From Mangrovimicrobium sediminis (GTDB lineage Bacteria; Pseudomonadota; Gammaproteobacteria; Pseudomonadales; Halieaceae), in NCBI RefSeq assembly GCF_004745945.1, contig NZ_SRLE01000011.1, positions 62,001 through 126,000 on the forward strand: a stretch of 64,000 nt of DNA, read 5' to 3'. Positions 33,517 through 41,910 of the stretch are shown piece by piece. A model generated the notes under the pieces. The model was not told the DNA's origin. It saw only the letters and a list, made by a program, of their open reading frames with translations, and made no database searches. Numbering within the stretch: the stretch's first letter is position 1; every line of letters begins with the position of its first letter. The position numbers and the translations under genes were made by a program.

Positions 33517-33810
33517 ATGTCCGCAGAACAGGACGCGATCGAGGCCGCGGTATTCCGCCGCCTGCTGGAACACCTGGACAGCCGCAAGGACGTGCAGAAC
33601 ATCGAGCTGATGGAACTGGCCGGCTTCTGCCGCAACTGCCTGTCCAAGTGGTATGTGACGGCCGCTGAAGAGCGCGGCGTCGAGGTCGACTACGAGGGTG
33701 CGCGCGAGCGCGTCTACGGCATGCCCTACGCGGACTGGAAAGCGCAGTACCAGACCGAGGCGACGCCGGAACAGCTCGCCGCCTTCGAAAAACACCGCAC
33801 GGGACACTGA
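33517..33810 (+). CDS. DUF1244 family protein
   Basis: 97 residues, entirely matching the small DUF1244 family: FRRLLEHLDSRKDVQNIELMELAGFCRNCLSKWY and YGMPYADWKAQYQ. The fold is a helical bundle with two conserved cysteines (FCRNC). Function is not known. An AGGATTGAAACC site precedes the ATG at 33517. It is probably cotranscribed with dnaE, 43 bases upstream. Confidence 0.88.
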   Translation: MSAEQDAIEAAVFRRLLEHLDSRKDVQNIELMELAGFCRNCLSKWYVTAAEERGVEVDYEGARERVYGMPYADWKAQYQTEATPEQLAAFEKHRTGH

Positions 33811-33858
33811 TCCCCTGATACCTGCCCCCCGGGCGCCCGCCGAGAACAGCGTGCGGGG

Positions 33859-33886
33859 CCCGGGTTTACCGTGCCTCGAACCCGGG
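33859..33886 (+). other. Hairpin downstream of the DUF1244 gene
   Basis: CCCGGGTT (33859-33866) and AACCCGGG (33879-33886) form a perfect 8-bp stem with a 12-base loop, about 50 bases after the gene. No T-tract follows. It is a candidate transcript end for dnaE/DUF1244. The rest of the 235-base gap contains the blaI-like promoter and operator. Confidence 0.4.
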
Positions 33887-33956
33887 GATGCGGTGACCAC
33901 CTAGCCATTCTGACGGCCGCGCAGGCCAGCCTGACCGGCGAGCGCAACAGGCGTGC

Positions 33957-33984
33957 TTGACAGCAGCCCCGAGAGTGCTAAATT
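33957..33984 (+). promoter_or_regulatory. Sigma-70 promoter of the BlaI-M56-TonB operon
   Basis: A consensus TTGACA (33957-33962), a 16-base spacer and TAAATT (33979-33984). The GTGCTAA half-site of the downstream operator overlaps the -10 region, so repressor binding would block the polymerase. A GGAGG ribosome site precedes the ATG at 34046. Confidence 0.75.
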
Positions 33985-34011
33985 ATTCGCACCATGCTAA
34001 AAAATTAGCAC
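33975..34011. promoter_or_regulatory. Palindromic operator, probable BlaI-type repressor site
   Basis: TGCTAA (33995-34000), four A residues, TTAGCA (34005-34010) form a perfect 6-bp palindrome. A third half-site GTGCTAA lies at 33975-33981, pairing with TTAGCAC at 34005-34011. The sites cover the -10 and likely start site of the promoter, the usual place for a BlaI/MecI-family autorepressor, whose gene starts 35 bases downstream. Confidence 0.65.
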
Positions 34012-34045
34012 TTTGCTGAGGGGCCTGTAAGGAGGTCGCCGGGTC

Positions 34046-34429
34046 ATGAAGAAAGCGTCACAACTGTCGCGCCGTGAGCGCCAGATCATCGACGTGATCC
34101 TGGAGCGGGGGGAGTGCTCCGCCAGGGACGTGCACGGTGCCCTCGCGGATGCACCGAGTTATTCCTCGGTGCGAACCCTGCTGGGCATCCTGGTCGAGAA
34201 GGGGCACCTCAGGTACCGTTCCGACGGCCCCCGCTACCTGTACAGCCTCGCCCAATCCCGGGAAAAGGTGCGGGAAACCGCCCTGCAGCGCCTGCTCAAG
34301 CTCTTCTTCAGCGGTTCGCGCAGCGCAGCAGTGGCGGCGTTGCTGGGCAAGGATGGCGAGCGCCTGAGTGATGAGGAGCTGGATGAACTGCACGACATCA
34401 TCGAAAAGGCCAGGCGCAAAAGGGGCTGA
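34046..34429 (+). CDS. BlaI/MecI-family transcriptional repressor
   Basis: 127 residues: a winged helix-turn-helix (about 8-75, with LSRRERQIIDVILERGECSARDVHGALAD-like start) and a short C-terminal dimerisation helix. BlaI-type repressors bind palindromes at their own promoter and are cleaved when the partner M56 peptidase is triggered. Here the M56 gene starts two bases downstream and a matching palindrome sits in the promoter. No beta-lactamase gene is near, so the trigger and wider targets are unknown. The C-terminal region (LFFSGSRSAAVAALLGKD) matches BlaI/CopY relatives in GC-rich proteobacteria. Confidence 0.88.
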   Translation: MKKASQLSRRERQIIDVILERGECSARDVHGALADAPSYSSVRTLLGILVEKGHLRYRSDGPRYLYSLAQSREKVRETALQRLLKLFFSGSRSAAVAALLGKDGERLSDEELDELHDIIEKARRKRG

Positions 34430-34431
34430 AG

Positions 34432-35574
34432 ATGATAGAAGCCGCCACAGAGTTCCTGGCTTTTCCCCGGCCTGAAGCGGGGACCCTGTTCGCCCTGCTG
34501 GCCAAGGGCACGCTAGTTAGCTGGTGCGGCCTGTTTATCTGTTCAGAACTCGCTCTCATGGCCGCGGCTGTTCGTCACCGTATCGCGCTGGGAGCGCTGG
34601 TCTGCCTCGCGGCGCTCCCGGTCCTGGGCCTGCTGGTCGCGCCCTGGGCGCTGGAAGTGCTGCCCAGGGAGGGCGTGGCCGGGCTGTCTTGGTTCGCGCC
34701 AATGGCCAGCTTACTGGTCTCACTGTATCTCGCCGTTGCCGGTTTCATGATCGTCCGGCTTGCCCGCGACGTTGCCGCACTTGCGCTGCTGGGCAGGCGG
34801 GCGCGCAGGACGGGCGAGGTATTGAGCGCAGGGACAGGCCGCGACGCCCGGCGGGCGGTGGAGGTCATCATCAGCGGCGAGGTCAGCTCGCCCATGACCT
34901 GGGGGTGGTTGCGGCCACAGGTGCTGCTTCCGCCCGGTGCGCGGTCCTGGGACTGCGCTGACCTCGCAATGGTGATCCGCCACGAACAGGCCCATATCGA
35001 CAGGGCTGACTGGTTGTGGCACCTGTGGGCGCGTTGTGTTCACGCGCTCTACTGGCCGGTGCCGGGCATCCGCCAGGTGCTGCGCCAGCTTTCCCTGTCT
35101 GCCGAGCAGGCCTGCGACGACCACGTACTCGCGACCGGGGTAGCTCCGTCACGGTATGCCGCCATGCTGCTGCGACTGGCGCGTGGTAACTCGCTGCCCG
35201 CCACGGTCTCGCTGGGTCGCGAGTCCGAACTGGGTGTGCGGGTGCGCTACATGGTCGAGGAGATTGCCGACCACTCTGTGTTTTCCACCGGGGCAATCGT
35301 CATCGGGCTGCTTGGCCTGGTCCTGACCACGCCGCTGGCGGCCATGCACCTGGGCAGCCGGCCGGACATTCCCGTGCTCCCGCTCAATGCCTGGGGAGCG
35401 GTCGACCTGGAGCCGCCCGCCGCGGCGCCCTTGCAGCGCATCGAGCACCGCCCCTTGTACGAATCGGCAAAAACGGCCCTGCGTCCCTCGCCGCAGCGTC
35501 CCGCCCGCCCGGTCGCGGCGGAGTATCCCCCTGAATCCGCAGCCAATAATACGAATGAGAGGAACGAACGATGA
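34432..35574 (+). CDS. M56 (BlaR1-type) membrane metallopeptidase
   Basis: 380 residues: about three N-terminal membrane helices, a cytosolic M56 peptidase domain with zinc motif HEQAH at 184-188 and the downstream E-x-x-C-D-x-x-V segment (EQACDDHVL), a further membrane helix near 283-303 and a proline-rich tail of about 70 residues. BlaR1-type peptidases sense an outside signal and relieve repression by cleaving BlaI. The penicillin-binding sensor domain of true BlaR1 is missing; the tail is too short for it. It starts 2 bases after the repressor gene and overlaps the TonB-like gene by 4 bases (ATGA). Confidence 0.88.
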   Translation: MIEAATEFLAFPRPEAGTLFALLAKGTLVSWCGLFICSELALMAAAVRHRIALGALVCLAALPVLGLLVAPWALEVLPREGVAGLSWFAPMASLLVSLYLAVAGFMIVRLARDVAALALLGRRARRTGEVLSAGTGRDARRAVEVIISGEVSSPMTWGWLRPQVLLPPGARSWDCADLAMVIRHEQAHIDRADWLWHLWARCVHALYWPVPGIRQVLRQLSLSAEQACDDHVLATGVAPSRYAAMLLRLARGNSLPATVSLGRESELGVRVRYMVEEIADHSVFSTGAIVIGLLGLVLTTPLAAMHLGSRPDIPVLPLNAWGAVDLEPPAAAPLQRIEHRPLYESAKTALRPSPQRPARPVAAEYPPESAANNTNERNER

Positions 35575-36194
35575 GTACCTACGCGCCAGGTTTAGCCTAC
35601 CGGATAGTCCCTTTCACTCTCACAATCCCCGTGGCGCTGTTGCTGACGGCATCGCTGTTCCTGCTGATGGTCCGGTTGATCGCGACCGATGCCGTGCCTG
35701 TTGTCGAGAAGGGGACTCGTGTCGCAGAGATCGTCAGGGTAGAGCCGGACCCACCGGAGATTATCAAGAACGATCCCCCCGAAGAGATAGAAAACCCGGC
35801 GCCGCCGCCGGCCTGGGTTTCGCCTGAACTTGATATAGGCCCGCAAGACGGCGAGATCGAGTGGGCCGGTGGGAAATTCGAGTTACCCGTCAACGACGAT
35901 ATCCGGATCGGCCAGGGCGGTGGCAACATTGTCGCCTACCTGAAGACCCAGCCGGTATATCCCACCCGCCTGCTGAATCGCGGCGTCGAGGGCTACGTCG
36001 ACCTCGCGTTCGATATCACACCCACAGGCGCCACAACCAATATCCGGGTTATCGAGTCGCAGCCGCCCGAAGTGTTCGACCGGGCAGCAATCACGGCGCT
36101 GCGCAAGTGGAAGTACAAGGTGCCCATCGTGGAAGGCGAACCGCAGGGGCAGGTCGATATGATGACCCGGATGCGGTTCGAGCTGGAGAAGTGA
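35571..36194 (+). CDS. TonB-like energy-transducer protein
   Basis: 207 residues: a membrane helix (about 18-38), a proline/glutamate-rich periplasmic linker (about 50-85) and a C-terminal TonB domain (about 115-207; YPTRLLNRGVEGYVDLAFDITPTG, FDRAAITALRKWKYKVP). TonB couples the ExbBD proton motor to outer-membrane receptors, but here it is in a regulatory operon with BlaI- and M56-type genes and without exbBD or a receptor. Translational coupling to the M56 gene (ATGA) suggests a joint function, possibly as the periplasmic sensor or effector arm. That role is inference. Confidence 0.85.
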   Translation: MSTYAPGLAYRIVPFTLTIPVALLLTASLFLLMVRLIATDAVPVVEKGTRVAEIVRVEPDPPEIIKNDPPEEIENPAPPPAWVSPELDIGPQDGEIEWAGGKFELPVNDDIRIGQGGGNIVAYLKTQPVYPTRLLNRGVEGYVDLAFDITPTGATTNIRVIESQPPEVFDRAAITALRKWKYKVPIVEGEPQGQVDMMTRMRFELEK

Positions 36195-36274
36195 GGTTCG
36201 GCCCCTGCCTGTCGGGTCGCACCCGGCGGGCGGGTCACACCTGCCCGGTCGGGGTAGGGCTTGTCGGGGAGAGC

Positions 36275-36302
36275 GCCGGGCAGCGCAGTTGCGCCGCCCG
36301 GC
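36275..36302. other. Strong GC hairpin between convergent operons
   Basis: GCCGGGC (36275-36281) pairs with GCCCGGC (36296-36302); the inner GCGCA/TGCGC also pair, with one mismatch and a 2-base loop. It lies between the stops of the TonB-like gene and the convergent RND pump gene. No T-tract is seen on either strand, so it would be an atypical bidirectional terminator. Confidence 0.5.
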
Positions 36303-36308
36303 AGGGCG

Positions 36309-39300
36309 TTACACGTGGGCTTGCTTGCCGCGGCCGGTGAGACGGGCCTTGAGGTTGGCCAGGCCGTGGCTGACATCGCCGCCGATGGTGTACAGCGCGG
36401 GCACCATGAGCAGTGTCACGAACAGCGCGAACAGGACGCCGAAGGCCAGTGACAGTACCGCGGGCTTGAGGAACTGCGCGCTGGTGGCGCGCTCGGCCAT
36501 GATCGGTGCGAGACCGACGATGGTGGTGACCGTGGTGAGCAGGATCGGCCGGAAGCGGTTGACGCCCGCTTCGACCACCGCATCGGTCAATGACTTGCCC
36601 TGCTCACGCAGGCGCCCGATGTAATCCACCAGTACCAGGTTGTCGTTGACCACCACGCCCGCCGCGGCGCCGATGCCGAAGTAGGAGAACATGGCCATCG
36701 GGATACCGAACATCAGGTGGCCGAAGATCGCGCCCATGAAACCGAAGGGGATGGCGGTCATCACCAGCAGCGGCAGCCAGTAGGAATGGAAGGCCACCGC
36801 GATCAGCGCGTACATCATGAACAGTGCGACGGCGTAGAGGGCGAGGATCTCGCTGAAGAATTCCTCCTCTTCCTCCTGCTGTCCGCCCTTGAGGATCTCC
36901 AGGCCGGGGAAGCGGTTTTCCAGTTCCGGCAGGAAGTTCTCGGTGACGTCCTTGGTGATATCGCCCATCAGGTCGTGGTTCATGTCGGCGCGCACCTCGA
37001 TATAGCGTTCGCCGTCGCGGCGCTGGATGCGCTGTGCGCCATTGGCCAGGCTGACATCGACCACTGACATCAGCGGTACCTCGCGGCCGTCCGCCGTGCG
37101 CACCCGGAAGTGGTTGAGACTGGCCAGGTTGGCGCGCTGTTCCTTCGGGTACTTGACCATTACCTTGACGTCGCCGTGCTCGCGCGGCAGGCGCTGGACT
37201 TCCTCGCCGTAGTAGGCCTGGCGCACCTGGCGCGAGACGTCGGCCAGGGTGATGCCCAGTTTCTCCGCGCCGGGGCGCAGGTTGAGGATGATCTCGTCGG
37301 ACTCCCCGCGCTGGCTGTCGCGCACGAAATAGGTGCCGTCGTAGGAACTCAGGTGGGCGCGCAGGTCGCGGCTAGCTTTGGTGAGCATCTCCGGGTCGCG
37401 GTGCTTGAGCAGGTAGGTGACATCCGCGCCACCGCCGGTGAGCGAGTAGTTCACCTCGATCTCCTCGGCGTCCGGAATATCGCCGACCAGGTCGCGCAGG
37501 CGTTCGGCGGCTTCCTTGGCGGACATGTCGCGCACTTCCGGCGGCGCCAGTTTGACGATGGCGATGACGCTGTCGCGGCGCGAGCGTGTGTACCAGCCGG
37601 CGATCAGCTCGCCGCTGCCTTCCCCGGTTTCTGCGCGCTGGTTGACCTCGGCGATGAGTTCGCGCTCGGCCTCCTGCAACTGGTCGAGAATCTCCAGGGC
37701 GCGCGAGTAGGGTGCGCCGGCAGGCAGCGTCACGTTGATGAAGATCTGCTCCGACTCCACCTGCGGCATGAAGTAGAACTTCACCCAGCCGCTGGTGAAC
37801 AAGCCGATGCTGATCATGAACGCGCCGATGAAGAAGCTCGCCGTGAGGTAGCGGTGCTTGACCGCCCGCGCCAGGCAGGGGCGGAAGACATTCTGTGCGA
37901 AACTGATAATGCTGTGTTCGGTGCGCTGCTGGACCTTGGCCAGACCGCGCAGTTCACCGCGCGGCTCCAGGTGACGCAGGTGCGAAGGCAGGATGAAGAA
38001 TGCCTCGATCAGCGAGATGGTCAGCGCGACGGTGATCACGATGGAGATCTGCCGCGTCATCTGCGACGCCTCGCCGCTGACGAACAGCCAGGGGGCGAAG
38101 GCGATCATCGTGGTCAATACGGCGAACAACACCGGTCGCGATACGGCATAGGCGCCTTCGATGGCGGAGCGCGCACCGCCGCCCGATTCGTGGGCGTGGT
38201 GGTGAATGCTCTCGCCGACCACGATGGCGTCGTCCACCACGATACCCAGCACGAGCAGGAACGCGAACGAGGACATGATGTTCATCGATACGTCGTTCAC
38301 CGGCAGCAGCGCAAAGGTGCCGAGGAAAGCCACGGCGATGCCGGAGGTTACCCACAGCGCCACCTTCGGGCGCAGCGAGAGGATCAGCACCAGGAACACC
38401 AGCAGCAGGCCCTGGTAGGCGGAGCGCTCGATCAGGCCCATGCGCTCGGTATAGATATCGGCGGTGTCGAACCACAGGGTCAGTTCGATGCCGCGGGGGA
38501 GGGTGGGTCTCACTTCCTCCATCCATGCTTTCACCGAGTCGCTGGCCTTCACTACCTGCATGTTCTCGGTGTTCTGTACCTGCAGCAGGACCGCCGGCTG
38601 GCCGTTCATGGTGGCGAGGATCTCGTTGTCCTCGAAGCCGTCGATCACCCGCGCCACGTCACCCACGCGAACCACGCCGCCGTCGGCGGTCTGGCGCAGG
38701 ACGATACGCTCGAAGTCGGTCTGCGTGTCGGCGAGGTTGCGCGCGCGCAGCTGTACGTCGCCGGTGGCGGTGCGCACCTGCCCCGAGGAGAGGTTGATGG
38801 AGTTGGCGCGGATCGCGGTGGCGACATCCTCGAAGTTCAGGCCGAAGCGGCGCATCGCGTCCTCGGACACCTCGATGGTCACTTCCTCGGCGCGGGTGCC
38901 AAACAGGTCGATGGTGGAGATGTACGGCAACCCGGACATGTCGTCCTTGAGTTCCTCCGCCAGGCGCGTCAACTCGCGTTCGCTGACATCGCCGTGCACT
39001 GCCACGCGCAGCATCTCGTTGCGGTTGAGGGTGCGCTGGACGCGCGGCGGTTCGATGTCCGCCGGCAGCGAGGTCACCGCGTCCACCGCGTTCTTCACCT
39101 CGTTGACGAACTCGTTGACGTCGGTGTTCGGGTAGGTGGTGACGGCGATCTCCGCGTGGCCCTCGACGGCCTCGGAGTAGTAGTGGTAGACGTGATCGAC
39201 GTTCTGCAGCGACTGTTCGATGCGCTTGATGATCTGCTCTTCGACCTCCTGGGGGTTGGCCCCGGGCCAGTCGACGGAGATGGTCGCCTCGTTGATCTTG

Positions 39301-39422
39301 ATGTTGGGGAAGGCTTCCTTCTCCACCGCACTCAGGCCGAGCCAGCCGGAGAGCAGGATGCCGATCATCAGCAGGTTGGCGGCGACCGGGTTGTGCACCC
39401 ACCAGGTAATGAGGCGTTGCAT
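36309..39422 (-). CDS. RND efflux permease (AcrB/HAE1-like family)
   Basis: 1037 residues, twelve membrane helices in two halves, each followed by a large periplasmic loop. The VVDDAIVVGE segment in helix 4 carries the paired aspartates of the proton relay. It begins with MQRLITWWVHNPVAANLLM and has WPGANPQEVEEQI in the porter domain, typical of proton-driven drug/metabolite efflux pumps. It lies 3 bases downstream of the adaptor gene. No outer-membrane TolC-type gene is nearby. Substrates cannot be told from sequence. Confidence 0.93.
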   Translation of the reverse strand: MQRLITWWVHNPVAANLLMIGILLSGWLGLSAVEKEAFPNIKINEATISVDWPGANPQEVEEQIIKRIEQSLQNVDHVYHYYSEAVEGHAEIAVTTYPNTDVNEFVNEVKNAVDAVTSLPADIEPPRVQRTLNRNEMLRVAVHGDVSERELTRLAEELKDDMSGLPYISTIDLFGTRAEEVTIEVSEDAMRRFGLNFEDVATAIRANSINLSSGQVRTATGDVQLRARNLADTQTDFERIVLRQTADGGVVRVGDVARVIDGFEDNEILATMNGQPAVLLQVQNTENMQVVKASDSVKAWMEEVRPTLPRGIELTLWFDTADIYTERMGLIERSAYQGLLLVFLVLILSLRPKVALWVTSGIAVAFLGTFALLPVNDVSMNIMSSFAFLLVLGIVVDDAIVVGESIHHHAHESGGGARSAIEGAYAVSRPVLFAVLTTMIAFAPWLFVSGEASQMTRQISIVITVALTISLIEAFFILPSHLRHLEPRGELRGLAKVQQRTEHSIISFAQNVFRPCLARAVKHRYLTASFFIGAFMISIGLFTSGWVKFYFMPQVESEQIFINVTLPAGAPYSRALEILDQLQEAERELIAEVNQRAETGEGSGELIAGWYTRSRRDSVIAIVKLAPPEVRDMSAKEAAERLRDLVGDIPDAEEIEVNYSLTGGGADVTYLLKHRDPEMLTKASRDLRAHLSSYDGTYFVRDSQRGESDEIILNLRPGAEKLGITLADVSRQVRQAYYGEEVQRLPREHGDVKVMVKYPKEQRANLASLNHFRVRTADGREVPLMSVVDVSLANGAQRIQRRDGERYIEVRADMNHDLMGDITKDVTENFLPELENRFPGLEILKGGQQEEEEEFFSEILALYAVALFMMYALIAVAFHSYWLPLLVMTAIPFGFMGAIFGHLMFGIPMAMFSYFGIGAAAGVVVNDNLVLVDYIGRLREQGKSLTDAVVEAGVNRFRPILLTTVTTIVGLAPIMAERATSAQFLKPAVLSLAFGVLFALFVTLLMVPALYTIGGDVSHGLANLKARLTGRGKQAHV

Positions 39423-39425
39423 GGT

Positions 39426-40589
39426 TTAACCCTCCTTGCGGGAGACGGTCGCCAGCGCCATACCCTGGATCGGGTTGCGGATGGCGGAGGTGACAACCTG
39501 TTCGCCGGGCTTCAGCCCGCCGCTGACGACCACGGTGTCGGGCGAGGCGTGGGCGACATCGACCGGGCGAATCTCGAGCAGCCCCTCGGCGTTGACCACG
39601 TAGACGATATTGCCGGCGCGCAGTGCGCTGCCCGGAATCTTCATCGCGTTCTGCAGGTCGCGGCCGTGGATGCGCGCGTCCACGAACAGGCCCACGGCGA
39701 GCGGCATGCCATTGCTGGAGGCAGCGCTGCCGTAGGGGTCGGCCACTTCGGCGATGGCGTAGAGCAGGCGTGTGTCGGGATCGACCGAGGCATCCAGGCG
39801 TACCAGGCGCCCCTGCCACTGGTGGCGTTGGCCGGCGACCTGTGCGCTAAACGCCACGTCGAGGCCGCCGCCCTCAGGGGCCGTGTAGCCGATCGGCAGG
39901 CCCAGTGCAGCGAGTTGTGCATCGGTCAGCGGCAGGCGTACCTCGACCAGGTCGGTGCCAAACACCTCGGCCAGCGGCGTGCCGGCAACGATGTACTGGC
40001 CGACCTGCACGTAGGTCTCGGCGACGCGGCCGTGGAAGGGCAGGGAGACGCTGGTGCGGTCCAGGTCCAGTTCCGCCTGCTCCAGGCCGGCCTTGGCCGC
40101 CTCGAGCATGGCGCGGGCCTGGGCGACCTGGGGCTTCTTCAGGGCGAGGTCCGAGGGGTTGGGATCATTGCGCAACTGCTTGCGTGCCACATCCTGGTCC
40201 GCCAGTGCCTGCTGCACCGCCAGTTCGGCCTCGGCGACCCGCGCCCGCGCCTCGCGGACCGCCAGTCGGTAGTCCGTGTCTTCCATGCGCAGCAGCGCCG
40301 CGCCCGGCACGATGGTGCCGCCCTGCACGAACTCGGGGGAGGCGGCAACGATACGCCCGCCGACCTCCGCGACCAGGTCGATCTGGTTGCGCGAACGCAC
40401 CTCGCCCTGGGTCTGGACCTCGAGGGCGGAACTGCCCTCGACGACTTCGGCGACGTACACGGTGGTCGGGCGCGCCGACTCCTCGTTTTTTTCCGGTTCC
40501 GGGCGCGAGGCCTGGAGCAGAGCGTAGACACCGACGCTGCCCATGAGGACGGCGATCGGTGCGAGAATTTTCAGGATTCTGGATGCCAT
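39426..40589 (-). CDS. RND efflux periplasmic adaptor (membrane fusion protein)
   Basis: 387 residues: N-terminal membrane helix (about 8-26), barrel-sandwich (lipoyl-like) halves around an alpha-hairpin coiled coil (about 105-175), beta-barrel and membrane-proximal domains. It links the permease downstream to an outer-membrane channel. The start at 40589 (MASRILKILAP) is chosen over an open extension of 54 codons that has no family character. The adaptor-permease order and 3-base gap indicate an operon; no local TetR/LysR regulator is seen. Confidence 0.92.
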   Translation of the reverse strand: MASRILKILAPIAVLMGSVGVYALLQASRPEPEKNEESARPTTVYVAEVVEGSSALEVQTQGEVRSRNQIDLVAEVGGRIVAASPEFVQGGTIVPGAALLRMEDTDYRLAVREARARVAEAELAVQQALADQDVARKQLRNDPNPSDLALKKPQVAQARAMLEAAKAGLEQAELDLDRTSVSLPFHGRVAETYVQVGQYIVAGTPLAEVFGTDLVEVRLPLTDAQLAALGLPIGYTAPEGGGLDVAFSAQVAGQRHQWQGRLVRLDASVDPDTRLLYAIAEVADPYGSAASSNGMPLAVGLFVDARIHGRDLQNAMKIPGSALRAGNIVYVVNAEGLLEIRPVDVAHASPDTVVVSGGLKPGEQVVTSAIRNPIQGMALATVSRKEG

Positions 40590-40766
40590 ATGACGACTGT
40601 TGCCCCTGCGAAAAATGGCGAATAGTGTGTGACAGACGAAACGGTGGATCGTTGCCGCATCAAGTGTGTGGCATAGTAACAACAATCGCTTCGCCGGCAC
40701 GATTTCTGCGATAAAACGCGAGAATAGCGCGACAAGTGCCGGGAACCACATGATAAGAGATCGGCC

Positions 40767-41417
40767 ATGAAGAAGATATTACTCGCCATTGCAGCGCTGC
40801 TGGCGGCGCTTGTGATACTGGTATTTATATTTCGCGAACCGCTCAAGCAGGCCGGTTACGACCTGATCACCCGCGACATGTTCGTCGCTGCGGACGCGGT
40901 GGATTTCGAGCCCGGGCCGGCCATCGGCTCCCATTTCCCCGGTGTCAGCGCGCGCTGGCAGGGCCGCGATATCCGCCTGTTGCAGGAGTTCGCCGGCGCC
41001 AACGGGACCGTGTTTGTCGCCGCGCGCTCGGTGAGCTGGTGTCCGTTCTGCATGCGCCAACTCATTCAGTTGCAGGAGTCCAGGGCGGACTGGGAGGCGG
41101 CGGGGATTGGTCTCGTCGCCATGACCTACGATGATGCCGACGCGCGCAATGCGTTCGTTGCGCAGTGGGGTATCGAGTACCCGATCCTGCAGGACGTGGA
41201 CACGCTGAGCTTCCGCACCCTCGGGATTCTCAATGCCGAGTACGCACCCGGCGACATGGCCTACGGGATTCCCTACCCGGGCATGATCGTGATCGACGCG
41301 CAGGGCGTGGTGGTGGGCAAGTTGTTCGTGGAGGCCTACAGCAAACGCGTGGACGCGCACGCGGCGCTGGCCTATGCCAGGGAAGTGCTCGGGCTCACGC
41401 CTGCGCAAGGCGAGTGA
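40767..41417 (+). CDS. Membrane-anchored redoxin (AhpC/TSA-like)
   Basis: 216 residues: a single N-terminal membrane helix (about 4-22), then a thioredoxin-fold domain with a CPFC motif in SVSWCPFCMRQL and the later TYDDADARNAFVAQWGIEYPILQD block of peroxiredoxin-like proteins. It probably acts as a periplasm-facing thiol reductase or peroxidase; partner unknown. The gene is divergent from the RND adaptor. Its last 23 bases overlap the convergent EVE-domain gene. Confidence 0.8.
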   Translation: MKKILLAIAALLAALVILVFIFREPLKQAGYDLITRDMFVAADAVDFEPGPAIGSHFPGVSARWQGRDIRLLQEFAGANGTVFVAARSVSWCPFCMRQLIQLQESRADWEAAGIGLVAMTYDDADARNAFVAQWGIEYPILQDVDTLSFRTLGILNAEYAPGDMAYGIPYPGMIVIDAQGVVVGKLFVEAYSKRVDAHAALAYAREVLGLTPAQGE

Positions 41418-41868
41418 CGGCGCGCCACTGCGCGGCCGTGACCGGTTGTACCGAGAGCCGCCCCTGGCGCAACAGCACCATGTCTTCCAGGGCGGGTTCC
41501 TGCTTCAGCCGCGCCAGCGGCAGCACCTCGTCGAAGCGTGCCAGGGGCGCGATATCCACGCAGAACCAGCGCGGCGCCTCCGCAGTCGATTTGGGGTCGT
41601 GGTAGGGGCTGTGGGTATCGAACTGGGCGGGGTCCGGATAGGCGGCGCGCACCACCCGGGCGGTGCCGGCCACGCCGGGCACCTTGCAACTGCTGTGGTA
41701 GAACAGCACCTGGTCGCCCTCGCTCACCGCATCGCGCAGCAGGTTGCGCGCCTGGTAGTTGCGGATGCCGTCCCAGCGTCCGCTGCCATCGGCTTCGGCA
41801 AACAGGTCGTCGATGCTGTACTCGTCCGGCTCGGATTTGAATAACCAGTAGTTCACGGTACACGCCAC
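41395..41868 (-). CDS. EVE-domain protein
   Basis: 157 residues, a complete EVE domain (NYWLFKSEPDEYSIDDL, WDGIRNYQARNLLR, VLFYHSSCKVPGVAG), related to PUA and YTH folds. EVE proteins bind modified bases in DNA or RNA; the bacterial role is mostly unknown, and some work with restriction systems, of which none is seen here. A GTG four codons in is an alternative start. Its 3' end overlaps the redoxin gene by 23 bases. Confidence 0.92.
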   Translation of the reverse strand: MACTVNYWLFKSEPDEYSIDDLFAEADGSGRWDGIRNYQARNLLRDAVSEGDQVLFYHSSCKVPGVAGTARVVRAAYPDPAQFDTHSPYHDPKSTAEAPRWFCVDIAPLARFDEVLPLARLKQEPALEDMVLLRQGRLSVQPVTAAQWRAVTRLAQA

Positions 41869-41910
41869 CCACGTGGGCGCGGGCTGTTGCCGGACAGTGC
41901 CGCCATCGCC

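Noticed and set aside
37110-40625. A 1171-codon open frame on the plus strand across the RND pump genes
   Set aside because: It is antisense to two complete, recognisable genes and has the same low-information composition; no start signal or family match.
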